From contig JAWHQI010000040.1 of the NCBI GenBank assembly GCA_033032865.1, positions 9,593,001 to 9,657,000 of the forward strand: 64,000 nucleotides of DNA. The letters run 5' to 3'. Under the pieces are notes generated by a model. The model had not been told where the DNA came from and did no database searches. It was given only the letters and a program-made list of their open reading frames with translations. This document shows positions 9,329 to 20,390 of this stretch, in pieces. The stretch comes from Dactylorhiza incarnata (Eukaryota > Streptophyta > Magnoliopsida > Asparagales > Orchidaceae). The translations under genes were made by a program, and so were the position numbers. Position 1 is the first letter of the stretch. Every line of letters begins with the position of its first letter.

Positions 9329-11042
9329 TGTTGGGAAAACCCCTCTAATTTAACTTAACAAATTAACAAAAAAGTGTTTTTATCTCATAGGTTGTATTAC
9401 CAATTGTATAGTGAGGGTAATCTGGTCATTAGATGTCTTAGGATGTCACACTCAACTTACGGTGTCAAGACCATATCAAGAGAAGCACAATTTGGGTAAA
9501 GTTAACAGCTGCGTCGAATGGAAATCGACGCAACATTGAGTTATTATCGACGCTACTCTGGCAAGAATTCCAAGCAACACACTCTTTCTGTCGGAGTAGA
9601 TCAAGTCGACGTTACGTCGAATAGATATCAATGTAGTGGCCATAAACCTATCAAAATATCTAGAGAAGTCGATGCAGCTTCTACTTCAACTCAATGCAGA
9701 AGAAAGAAGCTGTCGAAGCCATCTGAAGTCGACGCCAGGTCAACAACAATTCGACGCAGATGATGAAGTTCAGAGTTAAGCTTTCAACTCGATGGTTATG
9801 TCGATAAGATATCGATGCAACGTCGATAAGCAGACTTGATTCAGATCAAGGGAGAATTTGAAGCTGCTCTTACAAGAACTCGAAGGTGCATCGATAAGAG
9901 AGGAAGAGAACTCGACGTTATGTCAAATACAGTCTGAAAAGGAAACCTTTTCAGCTGTCATTTTGGACCCTCTCTCATGGCCCACAATACTGAAGACCGT
10001 TCTCCAACGGCTCCTTAATTGTCTCAAATAGATAGAAGAATTAAAGTAGGACAGAAAAGCTTTCTTGGAAACAAGCTTACAGTTGGTGGACGGGTCGTGA
10101 ATTAAAGAAAGAAAGAAAGAGAATTTGTCCAAGGCAAAATATCTTTTCAAGACCTACCAGAAAAGAAAATTAATTCAAATTCAAGAGGGACAATATAAGG
10201 GAGCAGTAGAAAGAGAAACACAGAGTATTCATCACAATCGGCTACACTTTTTCAATTAGGGCTTCCTCTTCTTCTTCTTCCTCCAGGAACCCTAATAGAG
10301 AAAAATCAGAGAAGAAAGAACAACTGCTCACCCTCTCTTAGAATAGAATAATAGAAGGCTGCTCATCATCAATATCATATAACATCCAAAAGGAAGAGAA
10401 AGGATCTGACAATCATAGCTCCTGCAAAACATCACAATCATAAGCAGGAGTTCTTCATCAGCAGATCTAGTGAAAGAATATTGAAGCTGTTCTTGATACA
10501 ATCTTCAAAAGAATTCTGAAAACAGAATTCTTCTTCCTTCTTCTTCTTATTTCCCCTTCTCATTCCCAAATGTTAAAGAGTTTTGAGAATCCCTCTTCCA
10601 AAGGATTCAGTGGTTCAAGATCTCCATATCAAAAGATCTGGTTGGTTCAAGATCTCCTTATCAAAAGATCTGGTTAGTTCATGATCTCCTTATCAGAAGA
10701 TCAGTGGTTCTGAGAGTCTCCTTGTCAAAAGACTCAGGCACAGGTGGTGCAATCCTACTAGGTGGTAGAAGAGAGGACTACCCACAATTTGGGGAACCTC
10801 TATAAAATCATTGTGTCCTCTGGTTGCTTATTTTCTGTGCTGTCCCATATAGTTTATATTTCTGTTACTGTTTTTCCTACTTTACTTTTCAGCACTAATT
10901 TTATTCAGTGTAAGGAATTGCTGGATCATAATACTTAGTGTTTTTACTGTATTTGCACAAATAGGATAGAAATATTTTTAAATCTCTATTCACCCCCCCC
11001 CCCACTCTAGAGTATATCTCAGGGGCACACAGTGCACTTTCA
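9329..11042 (+). repeat. 3' LTR of fragment B
   Basis: 1714 bp, TGTTGGGAAAACC to GTGCACTTTCA. It contains an array of TCGACG / CGTCGA motifs at about 9510-9910, including GTCGACGTTACGTCGA, a palindrome around TTA. A likely TATA region (CAATATAAGG) lies near 10190, a minisatellite of TCAAGATCTCC-TATCAAAAGATCTGG units at about 10615-10730, and 11 C at 10993-11003 in the same CACCCC-CTCTAGAG context as family A. No second copy lies in this window. Confidence 0.85.
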
Positions 11043-11188
11043 ATTTTCATTTTTAAAAAGATGTGGTTTGATTTTTGTTAGCCTCGCGATTAGTTATTTG
11101 AAATGTGATTTTGACAAGAAATGAAAGAAATTTATGTTACCTTCTTTGTTGTTATTGCACTTTCTTAATTACCTCTGCTGTGTTTTTT
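11043..11188. other. Unassigned spacer
   Basis: 146 bp of AT-rich sequence between two LTRs. I see no ORF, repeat or motif that I can name. Confidence 0.5.
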
Positions 11189-12744
11189 TGATGCTCATGC
11201 GGGCAAGTGCACCACGGTCTTAAAAGTAATAAATAAAATGAGTAGTTACTCCCCAGTATCGATCTCACCTGGAACACGACAGGGTGGAGTAATCTTTCTA
11301 GGCGATACTTGAGATAGAAGTCTTTACGTCGGTGCTTTGGGGAGAGTTTGATTTGTTACTAACAATTAAGTGCAATAAAAGAAAACTAATTAACTATGTG
11401 GGTCGCTGACACCGCTTCAATCCACCGCAGGTCGCCGGCCTCCGCTTTGCACTCCTGTGGGTCTCCTTTCCCCGTTTCGCACTTCTGTGGGTCACCTTAC
11501 TCCACTTTACACCACCATGGGTTGTAAGCCTCCGCTTCACACCTCCGCGGGTGGCAAATCTCTGCTTTACTCATTGCCATAGAAACACACAACAAAATCA
11601 CAAGGCTATCACCACAACACCACTTCCAAGCAAAGACTCATAAACACAACATTATAAAGATTTTCATTTAAGATCAAACACAATTAATCAATTATAAGTA
11701 CATGTTATGTTCATACAAACTCTACCATCACCATATATGAATAAATCCAAAAAGGAACAAACCTAATTTGGATGAGAAATAGGAAATCAATACAAATGCT
11801 TCCTGAGTCTCTTCCTCGGAAGTGAAGGGGGTAGAAAGGCTCCTAGCACGATCCTTACTTGTCGTTTTGGGTCTTTGAAGCTATCACTACCTCTTGCCCA
11901 TCATCTCGATGAGTTTGCAGCGATCACGTCGAAATTCAAAAGGTCACCTTCAAAAGATCTTGAATCCTTAGAGGAAGTATTGATCCTTGAAGCTTGGGAG
12001 ATGGGGAGGAGCCTTAGGGAGAACCCTAACTTGGAGGGGCGAAACTGGGCAAAATGATGCTTAAACGATGGAACAAAAATGAAGCAGGCGGAAGAAATTG
12101 TATAATAGAAACTTTATAGGTCGCAAGAAAAGTTGAACTGTGCACGAGTAGGTGCACGACCAGTGGTCGTGCGCGAAGGAATGTCAACTACTCATGCGGG
12201 AAGGAAATATAGGCTGGAGGAGGACTTTGTTGTCTTAAAGAGGAGGCCAATGTCGAGTAGAAGAAAAATTACACACTACCAGTGGTCATGCGCGATGGAA
12301 ATCCAGTCCTCGTGCGACTCCTAGTGTGATCCTCTAGAGAATTAAGGCCAAAGATCGTGCATGACCATTAGTGTTGTACAGAGGAGTCCACTGACCGTAC
12401 GAGAGGGAAAACACACCAGTGGCCTACTCTATGTAATGGTGTTGAGATTCCCAAGAGAAGGTACATGAGGCTACACCTGCATGAAAACCATCCACTACTT
12501 CTAGGAATGCATATCACACATCCACAATCATATTATTAATACAAGGAAATGAAATGAGATGGAGAGGAAGTCTCCTTCATGCATGAAATTGCTCAAATAC
12601 TACCCAATCATTCTAAACTAGCTTACAATGTATTCATTTGGACTATCATGGAGTTTTATGATGAAAACAACAAAGAGATGATCAATACAAATGAGAAAGT
12701 GTGCTAGAATATGGCCTAAATCACTATATGAATTTCGCTTATCA
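11189..12744 (-). repeat. 3' LTR of the LARD-like element
   Basis: 1556 bp, TGATGCTCATGCGG to CGCTTATCA in plus orientation, matched along its length by 16197-16487 plus 32214-33520. It contains a minisatellite of roughly 30-33 bp units (CTCCGCTTCACACC..GGGTCGC) at 11399-11575. A perfect palindrome, GCACGACCAGTGGTCGTGC, begins near 12152, with decayed copies near 12280 and 12360. Confidence 0.8.
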
Positions 12745-14573
12745 AATACCCCAAGACTTGAGTTATTGCTCATCCCGAGCAATTCATCTACCTATGAGGA
12801 GTAAGATAGGTTAATTACAAATAAAAAAACTGAAACATATGTAGTGGACAGAGAAGTCTCATGCCCATGGGGAGTATAAGTAGGTTAGAAAAACTATCTA
12901 AGCATGCAAATCTAATTACACTTTATTCAAACAAATTCTCAATACAGTTATATCCACTCCTAAAGAATAAACAAAGAGATCCATCCTAAGCATAAAGTAG
13001 GCGAAGTAGTGATGCTGAGTGTAGTATTATGGACTCAGAACTACTGTGACCACCAAAGAAATCCATCAATGACGATGGACATAGGCTTTCCGAGTCACAC
13101 CATCTCCACTACACTTAATAACAATCAATTCTACGAATCATAAGGACTTAGATTAAGATGACTTGTAGGCTTAGTTTTACGGGTGAGATATAACAAAGAT
13201 AAATATGAAGACTTATCACACTTAAACAAAATAATTTTGAGCTTAACACAAAAATAACTACCACAAGAAAGAAGAGAGTGACACCCCCATACTTGATTTT
13301 TGATATGGGGTCACTCTCACATAACCTACACCATACTTTTTTCTTTATTTTTCTTTTCTCAGATTTTGTTTTTCATTTCAGATTTTTCAATTTTCTTTCC
13401 AGCAAGCACCCAAGTATAAGTGTTTTTAGCATTTCACCACATAACAACATACAATCCCAATTTTAATTATCAAGAAAAATATGAAATTAAGGTCAGAATT
13501 TAAGTGTGCAATTGGGTTGAAGTTGTAGCTTTGGTGATAGAATAGTGAGGGTGAATAAACAAAATTGGTGATATGCTCAAAGTTGTGCTCACAATGGTAG
13601 TGAATGTAGGCTAGGATGCATATGCTTAAACTATCTAAAGGAAGACCTAAATCATTTTCGTAGAGTTAATAACTATTTAGTGCACATGCTTCGAAGATCG
13701 CTAGGGGCAAGTTCTAGACACGGAGAAAGGACACCCCCTCATCGTGAGCCTATAATACACCACTAGTGACACAACACACATCTCTACACTACCATTGGAC
13801 TCGATTGTGTTTTAACGAGGAGTGGATATACAACAAACAATAATAAGTCAAAATACAGTGTAATTAACATATGCAAAGAAATTAACTCTAAATCTATTTC
13901 TACCTGAGAACATGGGCACTCGACTAGGAGCACTCCACGAGTCCATGGTTCACTACTGAATTCCAATTTTCTGATTATAAATTAATCTAACCTACACACC
14001 TACAAGTAAATAAAAATACAAAGAATTTACAATAATTTATGTCTTCACGTAGTGGGTGCGGGAAATGAAATGCAATTGAGCGATAGAAATTTAAAAATTG
14101 GAGCAAAATTAAAAAGAAACCACTAACGGAATTCAAAAGTGGTGTGTGTTTGAGCAATCAGGTAGCCTAATCTATCCCCCAGACTTAAATGATGCATTGT
14201 ACTCAATGCAAATATGAATGCAAATGAATCATGAGGTATGGAGGAAAATAATGTGGGATAGAAATGCGTTACCCAATGCCTGAGAATGGGGCATTCCAGA
14301 AGTGACCAAATCTGAATTTGAATTTTGCTCCCGGCTTCGGCTCAGCTAAATAATATCTATGATTTCTCTTGAGACCTGCAATACGATTAGCGCTGAAAAA
14401 TCAAAATAGAAAAACAAAATAAATATGGATTAACAAAAAGAAAAATAAACATGCAAACTGAATCAAAAACTGAAATTTCTAATTAAACTAGATAAAATAA
14501 AACTGTAATTAAAAATAAGATAACTACTGGGTTATTGTCTCCTCAGCACAACTTATTCAGAAAATAAAAGGTT
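12745..14573. other. LARD internal non-coding region with a strong hairpin
   Basis: About 1.8 kb without a convincing ORF. It is probably the 3' untranslated part of the minus-strand element. The one clear structure is an inverted repeat at 13273-13319: GAGAGTGAC and CCCCATA pair with TATGGGG and TCACTCTC, about 15-16 bp of stem with a 2-nt bulge and a 12-nt loop. The edge next to the LTR reads TTGGGGTATT on the minus strand, a weak PPT candidate. Confidence 0.5.
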
Positions 14574-15290
14574 CTAGTATATAGGAGTATGCAAAGTAAA
14601 ATGAACAGGAAACTGTTCTAATATCTGTGTTGGTAGAGGGTACTGATACGACAATAAAACAACTACTCCTTTACGTGAATAATAATACTTCAATTTCACA
14701 GGTAAAGGAAACAGTAAGTAAGATGCTGAGGAAGAGTTCTCCTCATTATTCTCACCAAAATATGTCCTTGCCAAGCAAGGTGTCATCGTTAAGGAGGATA
14801 CAAGAGGAGAAGGCAATGACTGGAGCTTCCTCTATGGATGGGCATAAACCTCCTCACATAAGGGGATGCTCACCTCATTGACTTGAGCAAAAAGCTCAAT
14901 GTCCTCCTGAAGTCTCTATAAAGAATCAACTTGCACAGGCTCAGACATTGAAGGCGGGTTAGGAAATAAAAGAGAAGAAAGACATAAATAGTCAAAAATT
15001 GTGGGGGTGGTCCCGGTCTCACTCCCAACAGGATCAAAAAATTTATCGTTGTCAGTGTCATATGAATCATAGCGAGGGGTACCCAGGAACTCAAGGGCCT
15101 CGGTGGGGAGTTGGACCTCCTCGTCCGATGAAGAAGTGAAAACCTCCTTAATGGAAAAGATAACCTCCTCATCTCACCTCAATGTTTAATCGTGCTCCAA
15201 GTAGTCATTCTCTCCATCGGAGAGAACAACATCCTCATCCAACTTTGGTGCATCCTCTGGCTCCGAGTCATCACCTGCACAATGTCTTCG
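14574..15290 (-). pseudogene. Acidic coding-like frame of the LARD element
   Basis: The minus strand holds a frame rich in Asp, Glu and Ser (for example DDSEPEDAPKLDEDVV, then SSSDEEVQLPTEALEFLG), interrupted by two close stops near 15170-15180 and further changes downstream. It lies 3' of the zinc-knuckle ORF and may be part of the same ancestral Gag-like protein. I recognise no domain. It is more than a chance ORF because the acidic bias is kept across the stops. Confidence 0.4.
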
Positions 15291-15601
15291 ATAAGATTGG
15301 TAAAAATAGTTGTAGAATTTTTTCTTGCAAATAAAATGGAGGAACAATACTTGTAGTAGAATCTGAGATTATATGCACTAGTTCCTCAGCAGGTGAATCA
15401 AAAATAGGTTATGAATGTGCATGGGGAGATGACTTCAGAATATCAATATATGGATAAACCGCAATTTTGTTCGCCAATTCCACAACAGTCCCGAGAAAAT
15501 AAGGGACCACCACAAATGAGTCATCAGAAGATGAAGCAGTGCCATCATGAGGGGGAGGGAGGCCCGATCCAGATAGACGGTTTATTATCTTTCTCCATTT
15601 G

Positions 15602-15934
15602 TCATTTAAAAGCGACACAATCCTTCAAGACATGATCTATACAATGACAAAACAAACACTTCTTAGTGGTACTCATCGACATCCAATGAGTCGAGTCATC
15701 AGACCGAGAAGATGTCTGCCATGGTAGCACATGGTTGTAATGATTTGCCACGCTAGATGGAGATTCCTGAAGGGGAGAAACAAATTTATAAAGCCGAGGG
15801 ACCGGTTTCCCATATAGTGCGCAAAATGATTTATGCTCGATACTTCCCACATAACACATAATACTATTATGACCAGATGATCCACACCACATGCATCTCA
15901 CATTTGTAATATTATGGATTTGATGTGGAAACAA
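15602..15934 (-). CDS. Double CCHC zinc-knuckle protein (nucleocapsid-like)
   Basis: 110 codons on the minus strand, beginning 240 bp inside the PBS. Two complete C-x2-C-x4-H-x4-C zinc knuckles are present: CMWCGSSGHNSIMC at residues 14-27 and CLFCHCIDHVLKDC at 93-106. Zinc knuckles of this type bind nucleic acid and are found in retroelement nucleocapsids, so this ORF may be what remains of a Gag that packages the element RNA. No capsid domain is recognisable. An alternative is a captured host zinc-knuckle exon. Keeping all eight ligands in an otherwise decayed element is notable. Confidence 0.55.
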   Translation of the reverse strand: MFPHQIHNITNVRCMWCGSSGHNSIMCYVGSIEHKSFCALYGKPVPRLYKFVSPLQESPSSVANHYNHVLPWQTSSRSDDSTHWMSMSTTKKCLFCHCIDHVLKDCVAFK

Positions 15935-16172
15935 AAAAAAATTCTCTGCAACAAATAACTACACACACAAGCAACTTAAATAGATTAACCTACTTTGTAA
16001 GAAATTTAAACATATTAGGAATAAATAAAATTAATAGGTGCTTTGAAAAATTAAAAATAAGGAAAACAAAAAAAGAACAGAATGAAGCAACAAAATCAAA
16101 ATATACGGTACATACAAATGGAAAAAGACTTTTATCTCTCGACTCACTCTCTAGAAACTCACACGTTCGTGT

Positions 16173-16190
16173 TCCACGACAACGACGTCA
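16173..16190 (-). other. tRNA-Asp-like primer binding site (decayed)
   Basis: The minus strand reads TGACGTCGTTGTCGTGGA, six bases inside the LTR end. The usual plant tRNA-Asp PBS is TGGCGCCGTTGCCGGGGA; 14 of 18 positions match and three of the four changes are C-to-T or G-to-A. It fixes element orientation and points to the Athila/Tat part of Ty3/gypsy. Confidence 0.65.
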
Positions 16191-16196
16191 AAAGCT

Positions 16197-16487
16197 TGAT
16201 GCTCATGCGGAAAGTGCACCATGGTCGTACAAGTAATTAATAAAATGAGGAGTTACCCCCGAGTCCCGATCTCACGTGGAACACGGTGACGTTGAGTAAT
16301 GTTTCGAGGTGAGACTTGAGATAGAAGTCTTTACGCCAGTGATTTGCGGAGGGGGTGGGGGAGGGGGTGGGTGTGTTTAATTTGGTACTAACAACTACGT
16401 ACAATTAAAAAAAACAAATTATCTATGTGGGTCGCTGGCACCGCTTCACTCCTCCGCGGGCCGCTAGCCTCTACTTTACACTCCTGC
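16197..16487 (-). repeat. LARD 5' LTR, first part (to Tat insertion point)
   Basis: Matches 11189-11480. The copy stops at 16487 where the Tat element begins and resumes at 32214. The insertion fell inside the GGGTCGC minisatellite. CCTGC at 16483-16487 is one target duplication copy. Confidence 0.85.
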
Positions 16488-17181
16488 TGTACAACCCCGT
16501 ATTCGCCGAGTGGGTCCTCAGGTATTAAATGGTTAAGAGGCCAATTATAGGTCAAGGAGGGCACTCACTCAATTAGGAGTGCGAGTGCGCGGGAGGCCTG
16601 GCGAGTGAGGGCGGAACCCCACTTGCCAGGCAATCCAGGTATCACGCGAGTAGTGCCCTCACAGACCACTCGCCCAGTGGAGTCTAGTGTGCGAGAAGCC
16701 TGGTGAGTGGTGCTTTCACTGACAACTCGCCCAGAAGGCTTTAGGGGGGGGGGAAATGACCTAGCTACCCTTTGTGGGCTGCCAATAGCCCTTCAGAACA
16801 GCGGAGTTAGGCTGTCAGCAGACCGATTTGGGGTGTGATTAGTAAAGCTATAAGGCATATTTATGTTATTTGCAGACCAGAATAGAAAACCTATAAATAG
16901 ACCCTTAAGGGCACCTTGGAGGAGAGCCGATCTTTGGAGCTCTCTCCTCCAGGCTAGTTTTTGGTTGGCTGGTAGTGCCCTCCAAGGTGCCTGGCTGCGC
17001 ATTGGTTTGGGATGGGAAGCTCTCTAAGATCTTCCGGATATGTGGCGGGACCTCCTCGCTGCAGCCTTGGGTCTGTTCCTAGTTCTTCATCCACAGTTAA
17101 GAGTGTAAGTGAGGGATAAGTAGGCGCGGGCTACACCCCCCAGTGGGTCTGAACTCAAGAGATTGGTTTCCGGTTTTAACA
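16488..17181 (+). repeat. 5' LTR of the Tat element
   Basis: 694 bp from TGTACAACCCCG to GTTTTAACA, paired with 31502-32208. It contains repeated GGCGAGTG / CACTCGCC motifs. A clear inverted repeat (GGCGAGTGGT ... ACCACTCGCC in consensus, about 10-nt loop) lies near 16700-16735. A TATA box CTATAAATAG is at 16891-16900. Confidence 0.92.
16891..16900 (+). promoter_or_regulatory. TATA box of the Tat 5' LTR
   Basis: CTATAAATAG, conserved in the 3' LTR at 31918-31927 despite overall LTR divergence. Transcription would start about 30 bp downstream, which defines the R region. Confidence 0.7.
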
Positions 17182-17185
17182 TTTT

Positions 17186-17203
17186 TGGTGCGATGAGCGT
17201 GGA
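17186..17203 (+). other. Candidate primer binding site of the Tat element
   Basis: TGGTGCGATGAGCG starts four bases after the LTR end. Position and leading TGG fit a PBS. I could not assign the tRNA with certainty. Confidence 0.5.
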
Positions 17204-17239
17204 CCATAGCTTGTACAAGAAAGTCTCAAGCTGAGCTCC

Positions 17240-18579
17240 ATGGATGGAGATGGAGAAGATGGATCCGAACAGGGCCACTTGCAGCCGCCTACGAGTGTAG
17301 TGATGGTGGGAATGTTCAAATACTTTAAGCGGTAGGTCCTGCAGACCTTTCAGTTGGCATTAACCATGAGAGGCAAATGCAAGACACCCGTAGTTCCGGT
17401 GGTCCCGCCCCAGTAGATAGGCGAGAATTCTCCCGGCCAACGACCTGGGAAGGAGGTGGAGGCGGAAGTGAGTGCGTGAGATCTCCCAGGGCGGCAGCTG
17501 TTTAGTAGCACGGCGAGTCCAGAGGCCTGCGAGCTGACTCCGCGAGAAAGGACCACTCGCCGAGCTGGGGAGGGGAGTCATTTTTGTGAGTTGATCCTCT
17601 CGTCCCCGGTTCCAGAGGGGTTCAGAGGGTCGAAGATGTCTTATAATACCGGTACGGATGACCCTGTCCTGCACCTGTAGTGGTTCGAGGATATGGTCTT
17701 GATCCTGCCTAAGACGGATGCCTTCTAGTGCCGGCTCTTTACCACCACCCTGAAGGAGAAGGCAAGGGAATAGTTTCACCAGCTCCCCGTGGGTTCCACT
17801 TTCGCATTCGAGGATCTGGGTCGGAGCTTCCGACTGTGTTTCTTAATATCGAATAAGAGGAAGAAGGATGATGAGGCACTCTTCAAGATTAAGCAAGGGC
17901 TAAGGAAGTCGCTGGCCCATTATGTGGATAGGTTCCAGGAATAGGTCCTGCTCGTCGAGGAGGTGACTGGGTTCACCCTCCAGCTAGCCTTCATAGTGGG
18001 GCTGCGGGAGGGGTTCTTCAAAATGAACCTGAAGCGAAAGGCCCATCTATCCTTCGAGGAATTGATGGAGAGGGCGACAAAAGAGATTGAAGGGGAGGCC
18101 GCCAACCCAGAATTTTCATAAAGGTTGGTGAGGCTGAGTGAGACAGAGGCGAGGAAGCAGGATGGAAGAAGAAGTGATGAGCCCAGAGGTCAGGGGGGCA
18201 GCAGCGGGATTGGGTGCATCAGGAGCCCATTAACCAGCTGTCTTGGAGACCCCAGGAGGGACCAGCCCGAGGTCAGGAAAGTGGTTACCAGGGAAGAGGG
18301 GAAGGGAGAGTCAATCATCCGGGATGGAGGAAAGGTCCCAGACCCCCTCACCCCCCTCAGGAACAAGCCATGGCAGTATACCAAGGCAGAGGAGGAAGAG
18401 GAGGCAGGGTGGCATTGCCTTATTGTGACTTCCACCAGGAGGAAGGCCACGCGACGTCCACCTGCCCGGAGTTTTTGGAAATGAGGGCAAGAGGTCAGAA
18501 GCAACAACGACCAGTAAGGATCGAGGAAGTGCTACCCAGAGAGGGGGAGGATAGGTGTGAAGATAGGGCAGGCGTGTGA
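17240..18579 (+). pseudogene. Gag of the Tat element
   Basis: From ATG at 17240 one frame runs to about 18200, broken by roughly seven TAG/TGA stops, several of them at expected tryptophans. The Gag core block WFEDMVLILPKTDAF, then FHQLPVGSTFAFEDL, then LAHYVDRFQE and SFEELMERATKEIE (17680-18100) matches the plant retrotransposon Gag domain. After a frameshift near 18200 the zinc-binding motif CDFHQEEGHATSTC appears (about 18421-18462). Its C-x2-H-x4-H-x4-C spacing is usual in Tat Gags in place of CCHC. It would assemble the particle and bind element RNA. Dead. Confidence 0.85.
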
Positions 18580-19055
18580 TCTAGGTGGAATCAGAGTGAT
18601 CCATGGTGGGGTTGAGATAGAGGTAACTCGCAAGAGGAGCTTCCAACCGATGTTCAGGAGGAGCATTGCGTCGACCTCCCAAGCCCAGTCCCCCTCAGAG
18701 AATATCACTTTCTCGTCAGAGGATATGCCAGACTATGAAGACCCATTCTGTGACGCATTGTTGATCCAAACGGCAATTGAGAACTTCACGGTCTCCCAGA
18801 TCTTGGTCGACAATGGGAGCTCTGTGAATGTAATCTTCAAGAAGGCCTTTGACACAATGGAGGTGGAGGCAAAGAGGGTGCAGGCCTTAGATGGGCCATT
18901 GTTTGGATTTTCAGGGGAGAAAAAGGAGGTCGAGGGAGGAGTCGGCCTCTAGGTGACATTGGGAGGGGTCCCGAGGAACTGTCGGTTCATCATTATTGAC
19001 GCTCCGAGCAGCTATAACATGATTTTCAGACGCCCTCTCATCAACACCTTCTGAT
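18580..19055 (+). pseudogene. Aspartic protease of the Tat element
   Basis: The active-site block ILVDNGSSVNVIF (about 18804-18842) is the Tat form of the retroelement protease, with DNGSS in place of DTG or DSG. VTLGGVPRNCRFIIIDAPSS and MIFRRPLINTF follow in frame after one stop (18950). The domain would release Gag and Pol products. It sits directly after Gag in the same strand, as expected. Confidence 0.85.
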
Positions 19056-19617
19056 GTGTTCCCTCGTCCTTCCATAAGTGCTTAAAGTTCCACAGCGGAG
19101 GAGTCCAGGTCTGAATCCTGGGGTTGCAAAGGTGGTGAGGCAGTACTATGTGACTGTCCTCAACACCATCTCCTAGATGGCGGAGGTTGAGATGGTAGAT
19201 AGAGAGATGTGGGGGCCAGGAGAAGAGAAGAAGGCAAAATAAGGAGAAGGAGAGGAAAACATCTAGGAAGAGGAGTCGGAGGCTACCCAGGGGGAGCATA
19301 CCGAGCCCATGGTTGTGGAGGCTGCGGTGGAAAAGGAGACCCATGCCAAAAGGGGGAAGGAAGGGGGAAGATGGGAAGAGCCATCCCGGCTTGAGGCGGC
19401 GGAAGAAGTAGTCGAGATGGAGGTCACCACCCGGGAGGGAAAAGTAGAGAAGGTGCGAGTCAGCGGGGGCCTCGGCACAGAGGACAGGAGGAAGATGTTG
19501 AAATGCATCCAAAGGAGCGTGTACATCTTCACATGGAGTGCGGTAGATATGTCGGGCATCGATGCGGACATGGCCTGCCACCGACCAAACCTCGAGCCAG
19601 GAACCCTCCCCATCTGA
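19056..19617 (+). pseudogene. Protease-RT linker of the Tat element
   Basis: A lysine/glutamate-rich decayed linker ends in a recognisable block VYIFTWSAVDMSGIDADMACHRPNLEP (positions about 19518-19605), which in Tat polyproteins lies just before RT. Frame changes lie between 19060 and 19500. No catalytic motif. Confidence 0.65.
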
Positions 19618-20390
19618 CAGAAGAGGAGGGACATTGCCGACAAGCTGGAGGAGCCGATCCGAGAGGAAGTGGAGAAACTCCTCAAAGAAGCTTTTGTCTT
19701 GGAGATCCAGTATCCAGGCTGGGTCTCCAATGTCATAATGGTAAAGAAAGGCGATGGCCGCTGGAGAATGTGTATCAATTTTTCACTTTTAAACAAAGCC
19801 TGCCCTAAGGATTGTTATCCTCTGCCTCGGATCGACGCGCTGGTTGACTCAGCCGTCAGTTTTTCTGTAATGAGTTTTTGGATGCTTTTTCAGGTTATCA
19901 TCAAATCAGGATGCACCAGCCAAACAGTCAAGGATGTCTCCTTCATCACGATAGAAGGGTGCAACTGTTATAAGATGATGATGTTTGGGTTAAAAAATGC
20001 AGGGGCGACAAACTAGAGGATGATGGACCGAGTCTTTCAGGAATAATGGGGAAGGAACTTGGATGTATACGTAGATGACCTCATGGTAAAGAGCGAGGAT
20101 GTGAGCTCCTTCCTCCAAGACTAGGAAGAGACCTTTGCCACCCTGCGCAGGTTCAAGATGAGGTTAAACCCCTTGCAATGTATCTTCGGAGCCAGCAAGG
20201 GAAAGTTTCTGGGCCACCTCCTTACCCCGGCAGGAGTGGAGCCTAATCCGGACAAGGTAAAAGCTATAATGGAGTTGGGATCACCGTGAAATGCTAAGGA
20301 GGTCCAATGTATGACTAAAAAGCTCGCGGGGTTGAGTAGGTTTCTCTCTTGAGCGGAGGAGAAATGCTCCCCCTTTTTCAATGTATTATG
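19618..20390 (+). pseudogene. Reverse transcriptase of the Tat element
   Basis: Ty3/gypsy RT motifs in order: EVEKLLKEAFVLEIQYPGWVSN, MVKKGDGRWRMCIN, NKACPKDCYPLPRID, MMMFGLKNAGAT, catalytic VYVDDLMVKS (about 20065-20094), then FLGHLLTPAGVEPNPDKVKAI. The first 400 bp are open (19669-20016); TAG stops then fall at QR, QEW and SW positions. An indel lies near 19860-19920, where the usual LDAFSGYNQI block is garbled. It would make cDNA inside the particle. Confidence 0.9.

Larger units (their letters stand above)
6605..11042 (+). mobile_element. Sirevirus-like Ty1/copia fragment B with 3' LTR
   Basis: A 5'-truncated plus-strand element that begins abruptly inside RT and runs through RNase H, a decayed extra ORF, a PPT and a full LTR (9329-11042). 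The pol part is close to family A in amino acid motifs, but the LTR is different, beginning TGTTGGGAAAACCCC. An extra ORF downstream of RNase H is a known property of SIRE1-type elements. No 5' LTR is present in the window. Confidence 0.85.

Noticed and set aside
10075..10125. Possible tRNA or small RNA gene in the family B LTR
   Set aside because: GAAAGAAAGAAAGAGAA is simple repeat; no cloverleaf or promoter boxes found.
17360..17779. Minus-strand open frame of 139 codons opposite Tat gag
   Set aside because: The plus-strand frame carries recognisable Gag blocks; the reverse frame is an overlap shadow with no domain.
18190..18579. Several overlapping frames in Tat gag
   Set aside because: Only the frame with the C-x2-H-x4-H-x4-C motif is real; the others are shadows of a purine-rich linker.
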